Source: Archilochus colubris
Lineage: Eukaryota; Chordata; Aves; Apodiformes; Trochilidae
DNA: 64,000 bases
NCBI GenBank assembly: GCA_023079485.1
Contig: CM041085.1
Span: 27,637,121 to 27,701,120, forward strand
Reading direction: 5' to 3'
A program made the position numbers and the translations under genes. The notes under the pieces are model-generated. The model searched no databases. It was given only the letters and a program-made list of their open reading frames with translations, and was not told the origin of the DNA. How positions within the stretch are numbered: the first letter of the stretch is position 1; each line of letters begins with the position of its first letter. Below are positions 1-10,100 of the stretch, piece by piece.

Positions 1-682
1 TCCCATCTACATGCACTTGTTTTCAAGATCTGCCTACTCCATGTAACCAAACGTTCCAGCTATTTAGCCATATTCAAGTACTCTACATTTATTTAACAAC
101 TCTGATCCCTTTACTCCTGCTTCTCAGTACATAACAGGAGTTTTGTAAGTACAGGCAGATCTGGTAAAGACCTAAATAAGCCACTAATTTTCAGATTTTG
201 ACTGATGGCATGCCAATGGCAAACATATTTAGTGCTTTTCCATTGTAGAGAACTAGATCAGGATAACTGTTCATAGATGTGCTCCTGATGCAACTAGCTT
301 ATACCCAGCCAAGTTTTCCTCTGTTGTGTCGAGGGCCTAAATACTAAAAAAGGCAAATCAAAACAAACCTCAGCACTTCCCCAAGAAAAGCCTGCACACC
401 CAGAGAACTTTCTAGGAGGACCACTGAGCACTCTGATCAGGAAAAATGCCAGACACCACTGTAGCTTCTCAGCACCCCTGAAAGTGAGATCTCAGCAGAA
501 TTCAAGCTCTGGCAAGACTGGCAAACTCACAGCAGGGGCATGGCTGTGCAGCAGAGACTTTTAGTGAGTAACTGGACAGCATGCCATGCTGTCTTGAGTG
601 CTACCAATTATGAGGTCAGATGTACTTTTTGTTTTGTTTTGTTTTTCAAAAGAACCCTGACAAGGGACACAGACCAACTTAC

Positions 683-852
683 CTCAGATGGATTCACGTA
701 TTCTTTAGAAAAGTCTTTCTCTAGAGACTCAACATAGAAAGACAGAAACTCCGCAGCCCTTTTCCACTGCTTTTGAAGCATGGCATCCTGAATGTAACTT
801 AAACAGACTTCCTTGCTCTTCTTAAAATTTAACTTGGGTTCTTGAGAAGATG
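683..852 (-). CDS. TAF1A: TAF1A second coding exon (conserved helical block)
   Basis: This 170 nt exon encodes the conserved start of the helical repeat region, from SSQEPKLNF through CLSYIQDAML, QKQWKRAAEF and LSFYVESLEKD to YVNPSE. The acceptor has a long pyrimidine run (GACTGTTTTTCTTTGGTTTGTTTAG) and the donor is GAGGTAAGT. An alternative reading keeps the frame open upstream to an ATG at 908-910 (MSDGCEGVDS). I prefer the spliced form because of the strong acceptor and the in-phase first exon. Confidence 0.85.
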
Positions 853-2076
853 CTAAACAAACCAAAGAAAAACAGTCAATCGAGTCCACACCTTCACAAC
901 CATCACTCATATAGCAATGTGCCTACCATTTCAGCATCTCTTATATGATCTCTCTCAACCACTACAGAAAGGGATCTCAAGTTATGCAGTTTTGACATTA
1001 AATGCACTTACAAGTCTGCTAGGATGAAAGACAATAAAAAGCTGGAAATGCATGAAACAGCATTTTCCACAAGCAGCATGCAGCTGCAGACACTTGGAAC
1101 AGCAAAAAGCCAATTCTTGCACATTAGTGCTTTACAGGAAATAGAAAATTGTGATGCTTTGATAATTTCGAAGTATATTTTGCTATATTTTTGGAACTAT
1201 TCTCTTCCCTTACCAACCATAATGGAATTTTGTAACACCAAGATTTGCATACATACATTAAAAAAGAGACCATTCCACCAAAGGTTAATTAAGCACTTCC
1301 TATTAAAAAAAATAGTATAAATAAGAGCAGGCAACAGAGCCACTCAGACACTTGAAGCAGTTTTATTACAGTTCACTCTATAAAATTACCCCTTAACAGT
1401 AATCAGTCTTGTCATCACACCTATTTCTAAACTCACAGGTTCCAAATACAAAGGAAATAAACCCCACAGTGAACACCATAATATTAAATACACCAAGTAG
1501 CATGGCTACTGGAGGCAAAGCCCTAAAAAACAAGTTGCTTGAGAAGTCATCTGACATGGAAAGAGCTGAAACAACTTGTTTCACTATAAACACAGACCGA
1601 AACAAAAACCTTCAAAAAATATGAAAGGTTTTGAAGTCACCGGCATCCACAACAGTTTTGTTACCAGTCATCTCATTAACCTTAATTTCTGATTAGCGTG
1701 CAGACTGCCTCCAAGCGCCGCACCGCCAGCCGGGCAGGCAGACCGCAACGCGGGGACCGGGAGCAGCCCTGAGGACACCGGGAAGCTCAGCTGCATCTCC
1801 GCCAGGAGACCGGGAACAACAGGAAGGGGCCGACCGGCCACCCCGGCACCAGGCGCCCCGAAGACAGACGGCGGCGTTTCTGCCTGAGAGGGAGATGGCG
1901 GAGCGCGGGCAGCAGCGACATAAGGGCCGGGGACATAAGGGAACCGCATCTCCGCCCTTACCCGGTTGGCAGAGGTGTGGTGAGAGGAAGGGCAGGTGCA
2001 GGCCAGGCAGCAGGGTGCTGCTCCTCGTGTGAGCGGCACGGTTCTTCCCCGCCTCCTCCTCCAGGAAGGTGTCCAT
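683..2076 (-). CDS. TAF1A: TAF1A, 5' part of the gene (two coding exons, 3' part outside window)
   Basis: TAF1A (TAFI48) is a subunit of the TBP-containing SL1/TIF-IB complex that recruits RNA polymerase I to rDNA promoters in the nucleolus. Two minus-strand exons join in phase: 1962-2076 (38 codons plus one base, donor GTAAGG) and 683-852 (acceptor after a pyrimidine tract ending TTTAG, donor GTAAGT). The join makes a GCA codon. The second exon gives CLSYIQDAMLQKQWKRAAE, close to human TAF1A CLSFIQEALLKHQWQQAAE. The first exon aligns more weakly (SSTLLPGLHLPF against human TSVLSGAGMHFPW). The N-terminal length before that block is about 54 residues, against about 60 in human. The remaining exons must lie left of position 1; nothing in 1-682 looks like one. 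The gene is divergent from MIA3, as in human. Confidence 0.85.
1362..1367 (-). terminator. AATAAA poly(A) signal after the small membrane ORF
   Basis: This canonical hexamer on the minus strand starts 25 nt after the TAA of the ORF at 1393. It is correctly oriented to end a transcript started at the TAF1A promoter. No genomic poly(A) tract follows it, which argues against a young retrocopy. Confidence 0.35.
1393..1583 (-). other. Unexplained small transmembrane ORF; possible alternative terminal exon of TAF1A
   Basis: Inside TAF1A intron 1, on the same strand, an open frame ends at TAA (1393-1395) and is followed 25 nt later by AATAAA (minus strand, 1362-1367). A good acceptor (pyrimidine-rich, TTTATAG) precedes TGAAACAAG at 1583. 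Splicing TAF1A exon 1 to it restores frame and would give about 101 residues. The tail has a hydrophobic span (VAMLLGVFNIMVFTVGFISF) followed by a short charged, Cys-containing end. I do not recognise the family. It may be an alternative last exon, an independent small gene, a retrocopy remnant or chance. Confidence 0.3.
1962..2076 (-). CDS. TAF1A: TAF1A first coding exon
   Basis: The exon begins at the ATG of MDTFLEEEAGK, whose context is strong (G at -3 and G at +4), and ends in CCG G before GTAAGG. It lies in the CpG island. An upstream minus-strand ATG at 2174-2176 is in another frame and overlaps this start, so it could act as a upstream ORF if it is transcribed. The acidic opening (FLEEEAG) resembles the human start MSDFSEELKG. 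The identification rests on this weak similarity plus exact phase with the well-supported next exon. Confidence 0.65.
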
Positions 2077-2300
2077 GTCGCGGCGGGCAGCCCCTCACAC
2101 CCCCTCCCCGCCCAACTGCGGTGGTCAGCGACCAGATTTGACCATGGGAGGGGCGACCTCGCTGAGGGTATACCAAAGCAGCCTCGGGCCGCTCCGAACT
2201 AACCCAGCCGAACCGCCCCCTGGCACCCGGACATTCCCGGAGATCCGCGGGAAGGCAGGCTAGGCAAGAGCTCCGCCCCTTGACGACGAGCGGCGCCTAG

Positions 2301-2312
2301 TGCGCATGCGCT
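2301..2312. promoter_or_regulatory. Predicted NRF1 binding site
   Basis: TGCGCATGCGCT matches the palindromic NRF1 consensus (YGCGCAYGCGCR). It lies about 225 bp upstream of the TAF1A start codon, in the CpG island. Confidence 0.5.
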
Positions 2313-2379
2313 GCTGCTGGAAGGCGCACGATTCTGCCGCCTTCGTGGAAGAGGAGTGGGAGGAGCAGACAGAGGAAGA

Positions 2380-2431
2380 GGAGGAGGGAAAGGAGGAGGG
2401 AAAGGAGGAGGGAAAGGAGGAGGGAAAGGAA
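2380..2431 (+). repeat. 12-bp purine tandem repeat in the TAF1A CpG island
   Basis: About four copies of GGAGGAGGGAAA lie in a longer GA-rich tract. The unit length divides by three, so open frames run through it on both strands (EGKE repeats on plus, PSSF repeats on minus). These frames are a by-product of the repeat. Confidence 0.85.
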
Positions 2432-2790
2432 GAGAAGACGCTGTTGCTCATGCGCGTGGAAGAGCCACGCAGTGCTGCTGCCATGATGGGAGAGACAGTT
2501 TTCTACCCCTGCGCAGGGTATGGGTGGGGTCAGGTCAGCGGGAGGGCTTGGCGGGGGTGGCAGTCCGGAGCACTCTGTGAGGTACGCGTTCGGAGTGGGT
2601 CAGCTCGGCTCTTCACGCTTGTCTTCGTCTTTTAAAGGGTGTCGTTCGTCCGGGGTGCTCAGCACCCTTTAGCTGTTGGGGCTGGGCTGGGTTGCGAGGA
2701 AATGGCGTAGGCCTTGGGGGAGGCCCTGGGGCGAGGCGCGGACCCGTCGGACTGACAGGTCGGGTGCTGCCAGGTTAGGCGGTGAACTCA

Positions 2791-5321
2791 TGGGCTGGCA
2801 GAGCTGGGCTCGCCTCTATCTGAAATAAATTCTGCAATTAGTGCAGAGTACGGGTGTGTTTGCAACTGTGGGCTGCAGTAAGGCTGAGGGCAACAGGGTG
2901 TTAGGATGGTGTGAGCTCCGGAGGTTCGACTGTTGCACAGCGCCGACAGTGTAGGCAGGAGCAGAGGGACTGGGAGCTTTCCGAGCCCCCGCCAAGAAAG
3001 TGCAGCAGGGTGCCTGGGAGCCGGCTCTTCCCTGCTGTTGTGGGCCAGGCATGCTGGCTTTCATCCACATGTGGAAGCGGGGAGAGAAGAGGTACTAGGA
3101 AAGAGTGGAGTGAGGCAGGACGATCAGGAGGAGCATGGCAGGCTGGCTGAATGTGTTCAGTACTGTAGCAGGGAGCTGTTTAATTCTACATGTAGCACAA
3201 TCAGCATTACTAGAACCATGAGTAATGCCTTAATGTGGTAATAAGGTAAATCCTGTTGTCATTTCTGCTATTAGCTCTATTAGTTATTTTCTGTTAGTTT
3301 ATCATTTATAACATCATGCTCTACAGAAGAAGAGGATACAAAATGAAAATCTTGTGCATTGTAGAGCACTGCTGCAGAGTACCTGGATTCTAGAAATGTG
3401 TCTGCATCGACCACAGAATTTGGTTTGTACAAATTTGTGCTGGAACTAGTTACTGTGCATCATTTCTTGCAGCTGACTGCCACGGAGTGTTTTGGTATGT
3501 GTAAAGTCCACTGTTTCAAGTGGTTTCAAGAATTTACAGGGTTTTCAGAGCAGCTCTGCCATGTGACAGTGAGTAAATGATAAACTGGCTCAGGTTAAAG
3601 GTTTGTGTAATGCAGTATTCTGGTCCAGCTGTGATCAGTGACTGTCAAGGGACTAGTATAAGGCAGAACAGTTGTTTGAAGCATTTAAACATTTAACCTC
3701 TGTATTACACACCTTAATATGACATTGAATACATCTGTGTGGGGATAAGAGAACTCTCCCCCTTTTTTTTTAATCCTGTGTTCTTCTGATAAATGATCAG
3801 TATTTTATCTCATAAGTATTCTGTATTATTAATTGGTAGGTAACTTAGTTGATGATAAAGTGTTCTGTAATACCACTTTAACAGTTGTCCTGTGTAGGTT
3901 GTACCTGGTATGAGTGTCAGATAGGTCATTAGTGTTCCCCAAGTGTGGTGTCACTTCCTACAACGTTTGCGGTCGTCAGTTAAATCAGTACCCTAGTTTC
4001 ACTAGGCAACTTACCCCACTTTATACCTTAAAATTTACGCTTTTGCCTAAAAGCACATTTACATTTGCCAGTTATTTTTATCTTCCTTGTCATACATGAG
4101 AGAGTCTTTGCTGATGCTTACAAAAATTTAGTCAAATGATCTCCTAAATGGGTGTTAGTTACTAATTTGGTAGATACTTTAGTGCAGCAAAAGATGAGAG
4201 AACTGCTTTATAAATGTAGACATGCATAAATGTTTGGTTCCTCATGGTAAGCAGGACTTGCTTCATAGTTGAATACATCTGTTTCCAAGATTGGGTTTGA
4301 AGAATGAATGAAACTTTGATTAAAATATCTAAATTGAAGTAAGTGAAGTATTTTTTATGTCACACATTGGGTAAAGCTGGGTATGTATATAAGTACTTGA
4401 AATCGTAGGGAATGCTGGACAGCTGCAGTGGTAAAGTTGTGTTTATATTTGACTGAGCTACTTGTTATTGCACAATAAAGACAAAGACTTATGCAAGAAA
4501 TATGTGATCTTGTTTCTCATTACATCTCACTTTCTTGCTCTCGTTTTTATCACCACAGACACCTTTACTTTTCATCTTGGTCTTTTAATAAAGATAAGCT
4601 TGCTAACCTCATATTGACTAGGAAATCACCAAACAGCTCTGTCATCATAAGCAAACAGACCTAATAACCACGCTGGGTATTAAACCACAAGAAATTTTAA
4701 AGAGAAAAAATTACTTGTCTTTCATATGTACAGTCATTGTAAAAGGTGACTTGGATGCGTTTATTTCCATATTGTAAATTTTGATAAAATTAATGTCTAA
4801 ATTTTATGAGTTAGACTTTCCTAGAGCTTTTTATCAGCCAGTATCAGCAACAGCAAGTAGGTATTGCCTCACTCGACAGGATGTGAAATGCAAAAATGTC
4901 AACAAAATTCCAGGAGGCTGTCAGCAATGCTGCAGTACTGTGCTGGGCTTGGAGAACGTGTAGGTCCTGGGTGAATGGATCATTGTGTTCCAGTAGCATG
5001 TGGATGTTTCCTTAACCTTGGGGTGCAGCAGGCTGTAAGAAATGGCAGGATGCCCAAGGTATGTTGGGCCAGAGGTACCAAAGTTGCTCTTCGTAGCACT
5101 AAGGAAGATGCCTCTTTCTGCCTTAATGCTTTTTCATGCTGTGATTAAAGTATTAAACTGCTATAGATGGAGGCTGAAAATGAAACCCGTCTTTTTCAGT
5201 TACTACATAACAGTAACTAAGTTTGTATCTCAGGCCCTTTACAGTGCGGCTGTGGAAATGAGTGTGGAGCAAAAATCAGTAGTCACGAGGGTATGATAAG
5301 AACAAATGCTTCTAGTGCTAC
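2791..5321. other. Intergenic stretch between TAF1A and MIA3
   Basis: This is AT-rich non-coding sequence. Only short unrelated ORFs occur. I see no exon-like open frame with splice sites, RNA gene or clear repeat. Confidence 0.5.
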
Positions 5322-5734
5322 AAAGATGATTAAGGAAGTGGAACATTTCCTTTATGAGGAAAAGCTGAGGGAGCTGGGGCTCTTCAGCTTGGAGGAGACT
5401 CCTCATTAACATTTATAAATATATAAAGGGTGTCAGAAGGATGGAGCCAGGTTCTTCTCAGTTATGTCCAATGATAGGACAAGGGGTAATGGATGCAAGG
5501 TGGAGCATAGGAGGTTCTGTGTAAATATAAAAAAAGCTTTTTTCACTGTGAGGGTGACAGAACACTGGAACAGGCTGCCCAGTGAGGTCGTAGAATCACC
5601 TTCACTGGAGATACACAAAACCTTCCTGGACACATTCCTGTGTGACCTCTTTTCAGTGGTCCTGTCCTGGCAGGGGGTGGCCTCAATGATCTTTTGAGGT
5701 CCCTTCCAACCCCTAACATTCTGTGATTCTGTGT
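5322..5734 (+). mobile_element. CR1 LINE, 5'-truncated 3' end
   Basis: This is a plus-oriented CR1 fragment. It contains the eroded C-terminal end of the CR1 reverse-transcriptase ORF (readable as [14 protein letters not shown] and [17 protein letters not shown]) and the 3' UTR GAGGTCCCTTCCAACCCC. It ends in the 8-mer-like tail ATTCTGTGATTCTGTG. Confidence 0.9.
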
Positions 5735-6380
5735 AATGCACTTAGCAACAGTGACTGCTAACTCTTGTGATGGGAGATGATGGTAATCGGAGAAATAGGG
5801 TCAACTTATAGTTGCAGAACAAGCTCCAAGTGGCTGAAGTTGAGTGCTTGCAAATATACCCTATATTTTATATATAAAGTATATAATTTAAAAGGGCTCT
5901 CTAAAAGCACCTCAGCTGTTGAGAGTTGTCCTTTGACGTGCACAAAAAAAGTAGAATCCTCCACCTTTACCATCAGTTTTGCCAATTCATTTTGGAAGCA
6001 ATTTCAGAATTTGTGCCTTAGAAAGTTTTTATTTATTTTTATTATTATTATTATTGGCCATTTGATAAACCAGCAAGAAGATTCTGTTACATTACCTATC
6101 CCTTTTTGACTGCATCTTGTATTCATTCCCTTAGCTCAGTCAGGGGCTGTGCTACAAAAATCACACAGGTCTGAAAAGAAGAGTGAGACAAAAATCCTTT
6201 CTCTTCTGTATGTGACTATTGTGACTTCTGCTGTTATTCTGCCATTTTAGATCTTTAAAGCAATTTAAATGTGATGGGTAGGAAGAAGAGGTTCTCTTAC
6301 GTGTCAGCAAGAGAGCACATCTTTTGGTTAACCAACATTCATAGTTAAAATGCAGCAGCAAGTGGAAGCTGAAGCAGCAG
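5735..6380. other. Upstream flank of the MIA3 promoter
   Basis: AT-rich sequence with no gene or repeat that I recognise. It passes into the GC-rich MIA3 promoter region at about 6,380. Confidence 0.45.
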
Positions 6381-7003
6381 AAGGTCAAGCATGGGCCGGA
6401 TGGAGACCCCGTGAGGGTGCAGCCCCTCATTTGCCTGCGTTTTCCTCAGCGAGACCGCGGCTGAGTGAGCCCACAGCCAGGTGTGGCCGCAGACTTAACC
6501 TCAGACTTTCGGGAGGTCCGTGAGAAAGTGACATTCTCTCTCGGTGGCGACTGCTCCTCTCGGGCGGGGATCTGAACTCGGTGGGGCAGGAGGGAAGGCT
6601 GCGAGGGGGACGTTTGGATCCGTTGCATTCTTACCCCTTGCGTGTGGGGGCTCACGGGGGGGAACTACACCCGTCCTGCACCGTGGGCATACTTCTAGGC
6701 CGTTCTTGCTATTTCAGTCATACTCTGCTGGAGAAAATCCCCATTGATAAGCATAGCTAAGGGGCAGGACCTTCTCTCTCACCCCTTCACAGAAAAACGA
6801 GCCCAGCGGTACTAGAGAGGCGGAAAAACCTCCATGCTTCTGCCCGGCGACAGACTGCCTGGAGTCCCGCCCGGTGCCGGTGAGGGCGGGACCGGCATTA
6901 CGCCGGCAGGGAGGGAGGGTCCGGGCTCTGCCCTCCTACCCCCCCCACCCCCAGGCCGCCGTCCAGTCCCTCCCCCGCCACATCGCCCTCCCGTCGTCGT
7001 TGC

Positions 7004-7011
7004 TGACGTGT
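7004..7011 (+). promoter_or_regulatory. TGACGTGT: CRE/UPRE-like element before MIA3 start
   Basis: TGACGTG is the core bound by bZIP factors of the unfolded-protein and secretory-load responses (XBP1, ATF6, CREB3-like family). It sits just upstream of the MIA3 ATG. The same 10-mer GCTGACGTGT recurs before the TANGO1S start. Whether it is bound, and whether it lies upstream of or within the 5' UTR, cannot be told from sequence. Confidence 0.4.
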
Positions 7012-7046
7012 CTGCTCCCTCCCCGCCGCCGCCGGCCCCTTCCAAC

Positions 7047-7197
7047 ATGGCTGCAGCCCTGCCGCCGGACCCCCGGCTGCTCCTTGCCCTGCTGCTGCTC
7101 CTGCCCCCGCCACCCTTCCTTCTCTGCGCCGCCGCTGGGCCCGACCTGAGCCGCCGCTTCGCCGAGCGCAAGCGCTGCGCCGACCCCGAGTGCAGCA
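7047..7197 (+). CDS. MIA3: MIA3 exon 1: signal peptide and first Cys pair
   Basis: The exon encodes [10 protein letters not shown], a leucine-rich hydrophobic core ([16 protein letters not shown]) and AAAG, a classic cleavable signal peptide. [15 protein letters not shown] follows, aligned with human RRFSEHKLCADDECS. The start context AACATGG is strong. The exon ends one base into a codon before GTGAGT, and that base joins exon 2 to make the Met of MLM. Confidence 0.95.
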
Positions 7198-10100
7198 GTG
7201 AGTAGGCGGCCTGGGGAGACCCCGGCTCTGGGGTCCCTGCCCGGGAGGTCCCTGCTCGGTGCCGGGAGGCGCCCCGGTCCCGGGGAGTTGTTACAAGAAA
7301 GGATGTGAACGCCTGACGGGGCGGGGGGGGAGGGAACGTTTCTCAAAGCACCCCCGGCTCTGGCACGGAAATTAGGGAGAATCGGGAAAATGGAAACGCG
7401 GCGCCAACCCGCGGCTTTCCTCTCTTTTCCACCAAGTTTTCGGATTACTCCTTTTTTCCCTGAAAGCTCTCCCTTAAGGAAGGAGCTCTTTGGGTAGTGT
7501 TTATGTGCTGAATATTGTCGGGGCTGATTGATAAGGACGCGGGTATCATCTTTCAGCCCATCTAATTCAATATTAATGATTAGCTTCAAAGCGCACTTCT
7601 GAAATATAATTTGCAAATGGTTTGTCAAATGCTTGCCTTGATAAGAGAGCTTGCTGGTTGTTTTGGTTTTTGGGTTTTGTTTTATTTTATAGAAAAGTTT
7701 TTAAACTAATCTCTTATTTTAGTCATACCTTAAGTGCTTATCTCTTGACCCAGTCTGGAAAATAGTGGATGAGTGCATGCAGGGAGGTCTTGTTTTCTGC
7801 CAGTAAGCAAAGTCCCTTTTCATCAAACTGTTTTTATTAATATATTTGAAATAATTACTCAGCTTTTTTGTTTTATTCTGATAGTGTTAATGTGCCGAGG
7901 GAAGGCAACACAGGATTTTAAAGGTCCGGACTGTCGCTTCGTAAATTTTAAGAAGGGAGAAGCAGTATATGTATATTACAAACTAATAGGAAAATCAACG
8001 GAGCTCTGGGCTGGAAGTGTAAGTATTGCAAAGCATTTGTTCAATTTGGTCATCTTGGTGCTTTCTGTTGATGATATTTTTTTCTTTTGCCTCAGGAGAA
8101 TGTTTAGGGTTTTGAGCGTAGCTACATAACACAAGGTGAATGGCATTTTTTCATTTTGTCTTGAAACTGGCATGCAGTGGGATGCAGTTTGGTCAAACGT
8201 AAGGCATTAAGTACTGCGAGAAATGGGCAATGTTAATGTATGTGAAAAACTGTTAGAAAACTGTTAGGAGACCTCCCACTGCAGCACTGTAAGTGGTGGT
8301 CCATGAGCTCCCTGGAAGCTGAGCCTCCCCTCTTAAGTAAGGAGACTTAAGCCTGAGCTTATGGTTTACCCCTGATGTGCCCTCATCCTGTTCTGCCTGT
8401 AATTCTGCTAACCTGCTCCATGTACCTGTTTTTATAATATTTTTCCTGATATTCAACTGCTGTACTCCCCTTCTTATTCAAAGCTGCATGCAGAGTTGGA
8501 GGAAAAAAAATAGTAAGACTAAAAAGAGTTAAGGTAAAATTGGATTTTTGAAACTTTAGTAACATTGCAGCAGCTTGCAGAGTAGTGGCCTTGTTTGAGT
8601 CATGGCCAATCAGGAAGGGTTAATGGGAAAGGAATGTCCCCATACTTGAAGTTAGTTAATGGAAAAATCTGAAATTCTGTGATAAACACCTTATTTGCCT
8701 GACCAAAAGCAGAGCTGAGATACCCTGGAGGAAGAGCAGTTTTTTGAACTTGCCTTGAAAATGCCAGAAGTCTGGAGGTTGCTTAGACTTCATCCCTGTT
8801 GCCTCCTCCCCATGCTGCCACTACATGCTTTTTTGTGTGCAAATCATTTACTTCAACCTCCTTTCTTTGGTCTTCTACAAGGGATAGACAGTTGCCTGCA
8901 ACAGTGGTCTGGGCTGCCTGAGGCTGCACCTGGGTGCTGACTATGTGACTAGTGGTTTAGTGAAAAGCACGATGTATTTATTACTTTCTTTAACCTGCTC
9001 AGGCTGGGTGAGGACAGCCCAGCTCTCAAGGGGAACGAATCCAACTAGAGCAATATAGAAGAGAGCAGAAAACTGCAGCACGTGATTAAAGAAGAGTTTA
9101 TAATTATATCATGGTGGTAATTCCCTTCTGACGTGTACTGTACCATAAATAATCTGGTTAATTATCCAGTACAAGTCTCCTTTCCAGGACTGCCAGTTCT
9201 GGAGAGACAGAGTAACACCATGCAGCCAATTTTGCATCTTCTAATAAGGTGTAATGCAGGCTGCAAGATTAGACAGCAGGTTTAAGGTAATTGCTGAGTT
9301 AATATCCAGTTTATTCACTGATAGGGAGCTCGTGCTACCATGCAACAGATAGGTGTTTTGTTTGCTTTGAGTTGAACAAGTAATTGTTGAAGTTGACAGG
9401 TTTAAGAATTACAAGGCTCTGTTTTGTTTGTTGTTGGTTTTTGTTACATGGTACTTTCAGTGTTCCTTTTAGAGCAGTGATAACAGGCTAATTCCTTTCA
9501 GTTGGCGGCTATAATCTTTATTTCTCTTTTCGCCCAGTTTGATGGATTGCTTATGTATTAATTGTAATACTACAACAATCAGCTCATCAACACTGCAGCA
9601 GGGTCAGAGTGCCTACCCTTGTATGTTGAGTAGGACACTGCCATGTCTGACCCTGTCCGTGGCTTGCATGTAGTGGTGGGTTCTCTCTCCTACAACATGA
9701 CTTCCCATGTCCCATTTCACCGGGCAGCTTGATTTATGAAGACCAGCTGTGCCTGCTGAGCACAGGCTTGGAGCTGCGGGGAGGTTGTTGCTTGCTAATT
9801 AAAAACAGGCTACCTGGTGAAGTCCATGAACAAACAAATGCCAGTGGAAGGCAGGTTTCTGCCCCAGCCATTGTGGGATCTCAAGATGAGACTATGCATA
9901 CTCGGGTGCATCACTTACTCTCAAGCATGTACCCTACTGTCTTCTTCCATTCCCCAGAGTTTTGGGGGAAAGTATTGATTGGGGCATAATGGAAACTACA
10001 AAATCAAGGGGTAACTGGTATTGTGATCTTCAGATGGGTGCAGAGGTGAGGGTAATGTGTGTATGAGGACCCTCAACTACTGCAGCCTGGGGCGTATTTC

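Larger units (their letters stand above)
1700..2790. promoter_or_regulatory. CpG island / TAF1A promoter region
   Basis: This GC- and CpG-rich block covers TAF1A exon 1 and extends about 700 bp upstream of it. It includes a perfect NRF1-type palindrome TGCGCATGCGCT at 2301-2312 and a related CATGCGCG near 2450. Islands like this usually start transcription in both directions, so a divergent plus-strand non-coding RNA is possible. I see no convincing plus-strand coding exon. Confidence 0.7.
6380..7400 (+). promoter_or_regulatory. MIA3: CpG island / MIA3 (TANGO1 long form) promoter
   Basis: GC- and CpG-rich sequence surrounds the MIA3 start codon and is densest at about 6,830-7,330. No TATA box is evident. 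TGACGTGT lies at 7004-7011, 36 bp before the start codon. An upstream in-frame ATG at 6834 would add 71 residues ahead of the signal peptide; I reject it as the start because human MIA3 begins MAAA, as here at 7047. Confidence 0.7.

Noticed and set aside
1024..1320. 98-residue plus-strand ORF beside TAF1A
   Set aside because: No similarity, no promoter, no splice sites, and AT-rich codon usage like the surrounding intron.
1612..1614. TGA read as selenocysteine in the small membrane ORF
   Set aside because: No SECIS-like hairpin is evident downstream, and the stop lies upstream of a good splice acceptor, so intron sequence explains it better.
1668..2039. GC-rich minus-strand ORFs running past the TAF1A exon 1 donor
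   Set aside because: They read through a consensus GTAAGG donor into CpG-rich intron; the spliced form matches TAF1A.
5433..5741. ORFs in CR1 copies (also at 44803, 51666, 60552, 60748)
   Set aside because: They are remnants of the CR1 reverse transcriptase or its antisense, 5'-truncated and with stops; not host genes.
6936..7628. 230-residue minus-strand ORF across the MIA3 promoter
   Set aside because: It is antisense to MIA3 exon 1 and its CpG island; GC-rich DNA lacks stop codons, and no family or splice context is seen.
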